From Liopterus haemorrhoidalis (lineage: Eukaryota > Arthropoda > Insecta > Coleoptera > Dytiscidae): DNA of 64,000 nucleotides. The DNA lies in NCBI GenBank assembly GCA_963971575.1, contig OZ020611.1:57259381-57323380 (forward strand), written 5' to 3'. Shown here piece after piece: positions 49,801 to 61,800 of this stretch. Within the stretch, counting starts at the first letter, position 1; the number at the start of each line of letters is the position of its first letter. Under the pieces are notes generated by a model. That model was not told the DNA's origin. It was given only the letters and a program-made list of their open reading frames with translations, and searched no databases. The position numbers and the translations under genes were made by a program.

Positions 49801-52800
49801 TCGAAGAACTCGTTTTCGAAAAATTTGACGGTTACCTACAATAGAGATGTATCCATAATACTGACTGATTTTAATCATATATATGAGAGATTTGCGGGAT
49901 AGTAGTACAGATTTAGAAGCGCGGAGAGGCTATATTAAATGATATTAAGATAGTGATGTATCCATAATACTGACTGATTTTGATCATATACATATATGAG
50001 AGATTTGCGGGATGTTCGTGAGATGCGTGAATTACGAAATCAAATTTCATAATAAAAGCAAAAATTTATTAGGATCATTAAATAAAGAATTAAATTTACA
50101 ACAGAGTTAAAATATTAATTACAATCTCAAATGACGATATAAAACCGCTATGTTCAAAATGTTGAACTATTTTAACTGAACTTCAAATATGTATTGCTTT
50201 AAGTTATTTTGCTAAAGGTTCATATCAACAAAATATAGGTACATAACTAGTTAATAACATGAATAATTAGTTAGATACCATTACATTTTAATTATAATTC
50301 TTGTAAAATATTCATATTTATTATTTTAAAAAAATCGATAGTAAAATCGTCACCCAACACTGTTAAAGAAACAAGGTTATGTTTGTGTTTTTACCGCGAT
50401 AATAGTACAAGCTAGTAACGTATCTTCCATCTCTTGTAACATGTTGTACAGAAGCATATGTCTATCTCTTTCTATCGACAACAGAAAACGTTGCCAAAGG
50501 TACTTCTCTATTAGTTAAAAGATCATACTATTGTCATCTGACACTACCGATAGAGGCGTCACTGCATTTTACATCATGGCTGACGCAGATAGGATATTTT
50601 TGACAGCTTCAATGGTATCTTCATGTGATATTTATTGAAATTAATTTATTATTCAATATGTGGGTTGCGTTAAATGAAATTTTCCGTTTTCTAATGTCGG
50701 GTTGCTAACGTAAGTTTTCTCTAACTCAAGTTAAAATAATTTTTTTTTTTACATGTTACAACATACAAAAACAAATGATTTTAACTTGAGTTAGGGATAA
50801 TTCTTATTTTAGCAACCGGCCATCAGTGCCCAAGTAACATCTAGGGTTATAATTGAAAGTAATATATTAAATATGTTATTTATTTTATATCTAATATGTA
50901 AAAAATGTTAATTAACCTAACATTTTGCGCAGGCTTTAACGTTATGTATATTACATACTGGGCCAAAAATAATCATCCTTTGTAAAATGACGGGAACACA
51001 ATTTAAAATGGTCTTTAACTGGCTTTCCAAGAACGTATTCCCATACTTGTCTTCTGTCCATAACTACACGTGCACCACCACGTAAATTCAGACACACATT
51101 TTCTTTGCCACGTTTCGGAACACGATGAAAACTTAGGTCTCTATCACGACCTACTTTTGCATTGCAAAGATAAAGACGTTGCATTTATTTTTTTCTTGCA
51201 ATTTTAAAGACATTTTTTAAAAACTCGCTATGAAAGCAACAGTAAACAAACTCGACTATCCTCCACCTGTCAGTTTCTCAAAATCTCACTAGAGGCGCTT
51301 CAGTTATTGTCAGTTGACAATAGAGATTATGAACACTACTAACGTTAGCATCACACTTTCTTATTTTAACAAGTAACGATTAATTGCAATATTTAGTAAA
51401 ATATTATAAACATGGCCCAAAATTTCTTAAGAATAAAATTAACATAATTTGAACAAGTGAAATTGAATAATGAGTTTCTAAAGATAATACGGTAAAATAT
51501 TTATTATACTTTTAACTACCTTTGACAGGTACAAAGCATTTAAGCAACTTCTTTTTTTTTATTGTAAATTATAGCCTGTTTCTTTGGTTTAAGCGGAACT
51601 AGATTTTCAGTTCTAGTAACTTTTACCGATTAAGTGAGGCATTTGATCATTTTGTTTAGCAAAAGACCACTTCAAACATTTAAAAGCCCTGATTACCATG
51701 GCATATAATTGTTAATATACTGGCGTGTTGACTGTTAGACCAGGGTGGCTCAGGTTCGAATCCCGGTGATGGCATGTATTTCTAGTATTAAGGTTTAAAA
51801 ATGTATAATTCAAAATCAAAAACATATATCCTGGTTAGTTGCCATAGTTGCTAAGAACAAATAAATAAATACAAAAAAAAATACCTCATGACAACAGAAA
51901 AAAGAGAAAATTCTAGTTTGTTCTGGTTAAATGTTTGGAATAGTCTATACTAAGATATTTAAATATAAAATTACCATACCTTGTGACTGCAAGAAGAATA
52001 TTAATTGTTTAGGAGTTTGGTAGATTTTTTCAAATGTTTTGCATAGATAATAGCCACGTTCCTTTTTTGAAATATGATTAATAGTTAATGATACCCTGTT
52101 AGTGAATTTTGTGCGAGTGTTCACAATGCTGTATTCTGAAACAAAAATATAGAGATCAGTCATTTAACCAAGGATTGCCAACCCTCCCGGTTTAACCAAG
52201 AGTCTACATCACTTTTTAATTTTCTTCCATCTCCCGAAAAGGAACCTATTTAACAAATTAATTAATTAATTAATTCAAAGCTCTTAACTTAGTAGACTGT
52301 AGACTATATCTTGTGCACTGTTGATTGTCTCTAACAAGTTTGTCATATGGTAACGCAAGCAACCGTTCAGACCTCTAAATTTAATACGTTGTATGTTGTC
52401 GATTGTGGATAGTTTTCTAAACTTTGTAGTTAGTGAGTTGTTTTAATGAGACAGACGAATAAACACATTGGCTATCTCAGTCTATATCGTGGAGAACGTT
52501 TACATTGTATGCCTTTACATAACCTAACAAAATGTCATCGCGCCGATTACAACAAATCTCAACAAAAGACAAACAGTAAATATGATCAATTTAGGTAATT
52601 AGGTTAGGTTTAGTAAGTAAAAATCTAAGATAGGAGAAAAGGATAGTAGATAATAAACATTTGAAGAATGCACCGTAGTTGGTTTAAAGACATACAGATT
52701 CGTAACTTACTGATTTCCTTAAGCTGTAAACGGTACCTCGAACGTTAAAACTATCTATTAAACATATCCACAGCGTACAATGCAGTCAACTAATTTAAAG

Positions 52801-55800
52801 AGCTCTCAACGCAGCTTTACTGTATTACGCCGCAGACCTTAGTTTGGGAAATGCTGGCATAATAGTAAGGAAATGTACTTAAAGTAACTATAACCTACTT
52901 GTATTGTTTTTAATGATAATTTCATCTTGATCAGTTGTTTCATTGTTTGAAGATTTCTTGTACCACTGTATGTCATCAGTATAATTATGGACTGAGGCAC
53001 CACAGTGTAGGGTCACAGTGTCACCTTCTGTCACCGTTGCTATTTGTCTTCCTTCCGTTTCTACCATGTTTAAGCCCCATACATCAAATCCTGATTTTAT
53101 ATCTACAAAAAATATTACGACAATATAATTTAGAACTTTATAAAGGCAATAGAAATTTAGGGACTTAATATACAGGGTGTAGCAGGGCCCGCTCTAGGGG
53201 GCGGACAACCCGGACGTTTGCCCGGGGCGGCAAATGTAAAGGGTGGCATTTTGGCTGTTAATGTGACAAAATATTGATAACTTAAATACCCAATTAATAG
53301 AAATTTATCTTTTTTTGGTTAAAATCACCATGCAATTTACATTTCGTATTTACTGTTTTTGCCTAAAAGCTAAAAAAAAAAAATATATTTTAATCCTTAC
53401 TTCTGAAGAAAATAACCCTAAAAGAGCGGCATCTTTAATTAAATAACAAAAAATTGATGTGAAGTGTGAATTTTCACACATTTCAGGGTTTTGCAGGTAT
53501 TTAGTAAGTGAATGATGATTATTTGCGATGCCAAAACAAATTTTATGTCAAAATATTTTTTTATAAATTTTAATTCGAATGCCTATTACCATTATTTAAG
53601 TTTCTAAAGATGTGCAGTATTTTTTTGTTTTTATATATCAAGGTTCATTAAGATTTTGAAAATTGCGCCTATGGCTTCCATTGGTTGTTTTTAGTCATAG
53701 CTCCTCCCCTTTGATTTCGTGTACATTCAAATATAGAATTAAATTATAATTTCAACAATTTCCACTGGTTATTAAATTTACGATTTTAAAAATTAAATGC
53801 AACAATTGCCAAAATATAACACTAATTTTGAAAAAATAATTTAAACAATAAGTATAAAAATGCAAAAAAAAAAATAAAAAATAATATTGTCTCCTCTCGT
53901 AGGATTCGAACTCATTTTCTTGGGCAGAATGCCAGTATCTTAGCCACTGCACCAAGATACACGTTACTGTTTAACGTGTTATATAACTATAAGTTTTCAA
54001 CATTATTAGCAAAAAAACACTTTTAAAAAATGCTTTTTTTTTCAAAAACATAATCTGATCAAAAATTCCTGTTGTACTATTCCGGTTCACACCAATGTAC
54101 ATTACTTAGAATTTTTTCAGATTTTTAGTTTAAACCATCTGGGCTACAGGGTGTGGGACAAACATTTTTTTGCACAATTTTGGCAAAAATCGTTTCAAAA
54201 TAATTTATTTTGCAAAAATAAAAATTTGATCGTTAATCCACGTACCAAGGGCTTTCATTTGACACCCTACTCAGAATTTAAAAAAAATATATATTTTTTT
54301 TTTTCGATGAGCACATATTTGGTTATATTTTTGGGGAGATATGTTTTTTAGATGTTTTAGTATTTTTCCGATGTGCGGGTCAAAGAGTTGTATAAGCATG
54401 CCAAATTTCAACTCTCTAGGTTTAGCCGTTTGGCTACAATTTTAACCGAACAGACAGACAGACAGACAGACAGATGACAAAATGACGGTATAAGGATTTT
54501 TTGGTCATACCTACAAAACCCTAAAAGGGCTAGGTATCTATGAAATTGATAATGTAATATGAGCCGAAGTCTTAGCTTTATTAAATTGTATTAAACAGTT
54601 TTGGGTTCAATAGTTATTTGGAATAAAATATTAAATTGTATTAATCTAATAAGCAAGATGATGCAAACCAAAGATTTCGATTTAGCATCTGCACTTGATC
54701 TCTTACAAAACTGCAAAAAATTCTTTAAGGATCTTCGATCGGATAAGTCCTTCAATGAAACTATTGTTCATGCAAGAGAACTGGCTGACGAAATTACCGT
54801 TGATTCTAATTTTGAATTAACAATAACACGACACCGCGTAAGAAGAAAGAAACTCAACTTACGAATCTCAAGCAGCACAAGATGATCCGATCAAAGATCC
54901 GAAAGAAAAATATAAGATACACTTTTTTTATTTTAAAATTGATAAAGCACTTAACGCACTAGATGCTAGATTCGAACAACTTGGTCACCATAGTAACTAT
55001 TTTCAATTCTTATATAATATATACGATTTAAAAACAATGTCTAAAGAAACTTAATTATTTTAACTGATGGCGATTCTGTTGACATAAATGGGGTAGAATT
55101 AACAGAGGAAATTTCTGTGGTTTCTGCGCTTTTGGGCAAAAAAGAAAGCCCAAACAATGTACTTAAATTAATAACAATGTTAAATTTTGCCCCAAACCTT
55201 AGTGTTGTCTTAAGAATATTGCTTACTATACCAATAACTGTAGCAAGAAAGGAGTTTCTCTAAATTAAAATTAATTAAGAACTTCTTACTTTCCACTACC
55301 ACGCAAAATCGTCTTAATGGTTTGGCCATTTTGGCAATTGAACATGAAATTGCTGATCAAATAAACATAAAACAGATAATAAAAACGTTTGCAGAACTAA
55401 AAGTGAGAAAAAAAGTTTCTTGTGATTTTAGCGTAGTAGATGTTACTTTTGTTTAGTTTTTATATGAATAATTTTTTATTTCTACTGTTTTGTAATACTT
55501 GACTGTTAATTTTATGTTATATGTATCTTTCTAAATATACGTTTTTATTATAATTTAAAACCATTTGATTTTTATTTAAAATAAAGATATATATTTTTAA
55601 AATGAATATGTTTAACGGGGCGGCAGTTTCTCTTTTTGTCCGGGGCGGCGTAAAAGCCAGAGCGGGCGCTGGGTGTAGGAATGACGAAAAATTTCTGGAA
55701 CCGGGTACCCTACACAATTACCCGCTACCCGTTAATTACCTGCCACCCGTTAATTGCTCGCTACCCGTAAATTACCCGTCGTCATTCCTAACAGGGTGTA

Positions 55801-58800
55801 GGGTGTTATCGGAAACTGTTTAAGCAATACTAACTTAATGTATACGTTGACGACCTGGAATATATATATTCTTACCACCAACTCCACCTCCAGTAAGAAC
55901 ATTACTAACTTATTTATTATAAGACATTACAAGGAAGTCAAATTAGGAAAGATGAAGTATATTACTCTACAAATAAGGATATAACGGTATATTCTGTAAC
56001 AAGGTTGGAATGAGAAAATTCGATGCGAGTGGAACATTACGCATATTTTTTAGATCAAATTGTACTATTTAACTATGATATTAATTGGTTAGCATTAGTA
56101 ACTTGTAGTTTGTTATGATAACTTGCTAAAAGAGTTATGCTATGAAAAAAAGGAAAAAGTTCAATTGTAGGTATCCTCATAATGTTTTAGGCCAAGTCTT
56201 CGCGCCGACCCCTGGTTGCCTTAAATATGCTTAAGTATGATAATTTTGATAGAAATATGAAAATTTTGAATGCTGTGTGTAATAATTTTTAACTTTGGAG
56301 TTGGCAACACTGCCCGCACCTTATAACTCAGGTGTCTAAAAACCTGATTTTTTTTTTGAGTAATTAATTTATTTATTTACCCTGGTAACACAAACGAGAC
56401 GAACCCAGTGAAGTGTCCACTAAATTTTTACAAATATTTCAATATTCCAAACAAAATCAGTACACTTCAAAATGTAATAAATTTAACAATTATTTTATAA
56501 TTATTTGTAATTTATGCTAACTGATTATTTAATAAAAGTTTACACATTACTCTAAACTTATGAAGGTAATAAAAAAAAAAAAAAAAAAGTGTCAAAAAAA
56601 TATTAATGTAATGTAATGTAATAATAAAATGTCGAAGAATTAGTGCTAGCGTAATTCTGGTGCAAAAACTCGTTGCGGCGTGTGTTGTAGTTCTGCACGA
56701 TAATTAATTAGTAATACTAGCTCGTTGCAGTCAATAATATTGTTTACAATTTTATAGAGAATTATCATGTCAGAAAGAACTCTTTGTTCCTGCAACGGTA
56801 AAATATTTAAGGCAAGACAAAGATGCTGGTAACTCTCATTATTAGATAGAGCATCCGATTTTGAGACAATGTAACGTACTGCCTTATTCTGGATTTTTTC
56901 AAGGTATAATACCCTTTTCACACTAGATCTTTAAGATGAGTGAACTTAAAGTTCACCGATGTTTAAGATCGGTATGCTTTCACACTTGATGCTTAAATCT
57001 CAGGTGCTGTCATCAGCTACAGTAATTTTGTCCTTAAGTTACCGTCATGAAATTACCAGTTTTGAACTGTCTGCGCAGACGCACATTTTGAATTATTATA
57101 AACAATTAAGGATATTTCATTTCATTCTACAATAAAGGCACTACAATAAAGAATATATTACACCTGTATTAACATGTAAGTCGATACATTTTATCTCAAT
57201 TATTGTAGCTCTGTATTTTATTAAACACATTATTAAAATAAATAATTTTATTATAACAATAAGTATAAACTTCTTATAACGTCGATATAATACAGTATTC
57301 TTGTTTATGATAATATAAAATGTTGACAGCACAAATTCAAGGAGTATTTTTTTATAATAGAAATTAAGTTGGCAATGCGTACGAAGTTTAAGACGCAGAT
57401 CTCTGTCTTAAACATCGGTCGTGTTTAGACGAGCCGTACGGTTTCACATTAGCGTTTAAAGATACATTCACTTAAACATCCGATCTTAAAGATCTAGTGT
57501 GAAAAGGGTATAAGACATATTTATTGTAAGAAGGATTCCATATAACTGACCCTAAATTTAATAAACTAAAGACATAAGCCTGATATAAAGATTACACTGA
57601 TAATGAGGAATTAAATTAATGCATTAATGCACATTAATGTTAACCGGAATAGTACCACAGGAATTTTTGATCTTATAATTATCTCGTACCGTGCTTACAA
57701 TATTTATCTGATTGACTGGAAAACTGGATAGCTATAATAGGGTCTTGACGCGAGTGCATCTCAAGTACGGTCGTAAGTAGCTAGATGAAAGCACATGGAT
57801 ATTCTTTTAAGAGTTATCGAAATGAATGTATTGAATAGTTGATAGTTTTACTTGGTGAAACTCGAATATAGGTAAACGGTTATTAAATGATGCACTTGGT
57901 AAAGTTTCACAAACTGTTTTATTTAACATGCTGACTGCAGTTTCGGTAATATTTACCATTTTCAAAGCTACAATGAGTAGCTTTGTAGATTGTAGCTTTG
58001 AAAATGGTAAATATTACCGAAACTGCAGTCAGCATGTTAAATAAAACAGTTTGTGAAACTTTACCAAATGCATCATTTAATAACCGTTATCGAAATTTAT
58101 GGTTTTTAATATGTACGCACAATTTGTTATCACACTAAATACCTACAAAATTCTGAAATGTGATTCTGAAATAATTTTTTTAATCATAAATACCTGTGAC
58201 AAAAAATCCAACAATATTGTTATCTTCTCCTTGATTGTTATTTCCAACACATTTGACATAACCATTGTTCAAAGCAGTAAGATAAACTGTTGATGTGGTA
58301 CGCCAGCTTTCTTCTGTTGTAGTAAAATTCCTTGCCTGTCAAAGAAATTAGTAGTGTAAATATAAATTATTTTTGAATAAAGATTATTAAAAAATACGAT
58401 TATGAAAAAAGATATGTTATAACTTTAATTAATCATTTTATTATTGAACATATCCATACTTCTTAATCTCATAAGTAGTGACCAAGGCCCTGTTGCACCA
58501 TTGTACTTTGCAACTTTGCACTTTGCATTTTGCATTTATGAGGGCAATTGTTATTTGAATCCATGTAAAATAAATAATAGTTGTTGGAATTGAACCTTCC
58601 AAATTACGAGCATACAAACGAATTTAGGTACATAGGCATATGTAAAAACAAAATTGTTGAAAAAGTAATGCCAAATGACAATTCTGTAAATATGTTTTCC
58701 TATTCTAGCAGTGCAAATGGAACAAAATAATCTAAACTGTAAATTAATTAAATGTCCATATTATAAATGTACAAATAAAAATTAAATAAATTAACAAATT

Positions 58801-61800
58801 AGGATTCAACTAAAAAAAAAAAAAAAAAAATTATAGTGGATGCCAACCATAGTAATAATACCGATAAATTGAGCTCCATTTCTAAGCCAATGTAAACTTA
58901 AAAGTAATTGCTCTTTAATAGTTTAGATTTATTCATGTTATTTTTATTATTAACAAAGACCCTATTTGTTGTAATACATATTCAACTTGCTGCCTTTAAC
59001 TTATTTGGTTTAAGCGGAACTAGATTTGAATTCTAGTAACTTTTACAGGTTAAGTGAGGATTTGATTATTTTGTTTAGTAAAAGCCCACTCCAAACCCTA
59101 AAAAGAGGTCATGACAACTTCCAATTAAAATTCCAATTCCAGATTAGTTCCGCTTAAACGTTTGAAATTGCCTATACTCATTCTGAACGCCTCTTAGAAT
59201 GAAAAATTAACTCCATAATTAAATTAAATTTTTGTTTTATAACATGTTTTTTTTTTTGTTCTTTTAATCTCTTTTACGTCGCTTTCGTCAGTTGAATGAT
59301 ACAATAATTTTCATAACATTTTTACTTTTACTTGAGTGCAAGAACTGAAAAGGGACAAAACTGTTTGCAAATCTTTTGCACAACTTTGCAAAAAATGACA
59401 GTTGACTTGATATTTTATATCGTTGGAGCAACAAATGAATAAATGAAAAGTGAAGATACTTTGCTTTGCATTTTGTATTTTTAAAATTTTCCATGGGAAC
59501 GCAGTTGTTTTCAAAGTGCAAAGTTGCACAGTAGAATGGTGCAAGAGGGCCCAGGGCTGGCCTTCTCCGTAAGCGACCAAGGTGCTGAAGTTTTTTTTTA
59601 CTAAAAATTATAGCAAAGGAAAAAAAAAAACAAATCATTATTCAATAAATTTTCATATGCCAATCCCGGACAGTTGAACCAGAGAGAGAGAGACGGGATA
59701 AAAACCGATGAGCGAGGTTGATATTCTCCCTCTTCACTTACTAGGTATTGCACAACGCGTGCATTTCTCATATATTTTATTAAATCTCGTATGTATGGGG
59801 CTATAGGGAGATCTATGTCATAAACGGCATCTAAATGAAGAGTTATAATTATATTATTTATTGAACAACCTTAGCTTAAATGCTCGGTTCTTAAGTCGAA
59901 GTTTCTGGTCGTCTGTCAAACAAAAACATTGGAGAGTAAACTATATAGTTAAAAAACTTACTGGAAGTTCTTCAAAATTGCATTTTTCCAAACAGGATTT
60001 GTAGTACCATTTTATAGTAGGTAGTGGATATCCAACAGCATTACATGATATAACAGCAGTTTCGTTCAACTGATAATAATCGTTACTTTCAATATCAACA
60101 GTCGGTTTAACTGAAAAAGATAATAAACATTTTTGTGAAAATGAATGCCTAATATAAATGTTTTATTTGCAATTTTTTTTAAAGCAACCTCTCTTATACT
60201 GAGATTTAGTGTATAGCCTTTGCTGGGCTCGGAGGACTCGAAGATATAGAAAGATTCTTCTAGAACTAAACTAAACCATGAAATAAATGTTAAGTTGGCC
60301 ATTTTAGCTTTATAACTTAGCTGGTTTTGCATAAGTATACGAGAAATTGCACAGATAACAGGTTTTACATCCTCAGCCAATTAACATTTAGCAGGTATTG
60401 CAACCGTATTGAATTTATATCATATTCTGAGGGTTTTAGGCTAGTTTTGTAAGTTCAGACATTGTCCTTTGGAAAATCCATCAGTCAAAGAATCCAGGGG
60501 TGTCAATATCTCAATTTTCATCATCCCATGCATTTAGCAGGTTTTGTAACTGGGCAGCTCAAATATTAAATGTCAAAATTTAACCATATAAAAATGTCGG
60601 CCGATATGTTAGTTCTACAGTTAATTTTTATATTTAATTATAATTTATTAAAATAATACTTACCAAAAACAGTTAAACGAAGAGATAAAGAACTTTCATT
60701 AAGATCATTATAAGCTTTTAAAATATAAACCCCAGCATCGTTCAAATCAACATTATAAATTTTTAACAATGCGGATTCGTCACTAACCAGCGTAGCATAG
60801 TATTTTTTAGTTGGATCATCATCCCTCTCTGTGTCTATTGTATTATTTCTATTATTCAACCATATAATTTTTGCTTTTGGATGAGATGTCACTTTTATAT
60901 TCCATTGTACAAAACCATCGTGTTGTTTTCCATTAACAGTATAATTAATTTCATGTACCCCATACTCTTCAGTCAATGTTATAATAGACACATTTGTAGC
61001 TAAAACAAAACAATAGTTCATTTTAAATTGCCAATTTCAAATTGTATGACTTAGAAATTCGTTACTAATAGACAGTGCTTTATCTAGGTTATCAGACCTA
61101 ACAAGTAATGTAGTATCAAGGCTTTCGATAAATCTAAGAAAGTCGAAAGACAGTATTCACCTGCCTCTTTCAATAAACTTATAGTAGCTTCGACAATTAA
61201 GTTAAGAATTGCACCGCCTGTCGATAGGTTAGGGAGAAAACCAAACTGTGAGTCATTAAATAATTTGTATTTTTCAAAATTACTAATGACTTGATTGCAC
61301 AAGATTTTTTCCAGTATTTTGGAGAAAATTGGGAAAAGGGATATAAGTCTGTAATTGTCTAATTCATTTTGATCACTATTTTCTTGTACTGGTATTACAG
61401 AAGCTACTTTACTACGAAAAGTGTTTGTTAGAAATTAGAGAGCTACAGGCGGTCATCTATGATAGATTTCCCTTAATCCCAAAGGAAGTATGAGAACATC
61501 AGCTGCTATCAAATATAAATTAACTTACGCAGAACTTTTATAGTTTTCGTTCCAAAGTTCGTGTTATTGGCATGATCCTTAACTATGCATTTGTATTCTC
61601 CAGCATCACCTGCTTCTATTTTAGAAATAGTTAAATTTGCTTCACCATAATTTTGATCTTCATTTTTTTTCGTCTTGGTAGCAATTATTCTTTTAGTCTA
61701 GAAAGTACAATAACAAACATAATAATAATAAATGTACAAAGTATACTAGTATAAAAATATAGGTAAAAATTATAACAAATAAAAATATTTTTGTGGACAA

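Larger units (their letters stand above)
48286..49839 (+). mobile_element. Mutator-like (MULE) element with TTCTTCGAAAAC arrays
   Basis: Flanked by aatagtgat (48277-48285) and aatagagat (49840-49848), a 9-bp target duplication with one change, as MULEs make. Long inverted end regions consist of repeated gagttcttcgaaaac (left 48291-48395, right 49697-49828), with a further inverted stretch at 48721-48760. It encloses a MULE transposase fragment and an unrelated coding exon. Confidence 0.75.
48140..49990. repeat. Minisatellite of about 100-110 bp, split by a MULE
   Basis: Units containing gatgtatccataatactga, agatttgcgggatagtagta and agaagcgcggagaggct occur at 48140-48285 and resume at 49840-50010. 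The MULE at 48286-49839 sits between them. Confidence 0.8.
53183..55671 (+). mobile_element. hAT element with ZMYM1-like transposase relic
   Basis: Ends CAGGGCCCGCTCTAGG and, in reverse complement, CAGCGCCCGCTCTGGC; inner cccggggcggc at both ends. Target duplication ggtgtag/gggtgtag at 53175-53182 and 55671-55678. Holds a broken transposase and a nested family R copy (53440-54530). Confidence 0.82.

Noticed and set aside
51693..51775. Intact tRNA gene
   Set aside because: B box is good but acceptor and D arms do not pair.
59288..59638. Overlapping minus-strand ORFs of 89-116 codons
   Set aside because: They run through the inverted end of a TIR element; no family signal.
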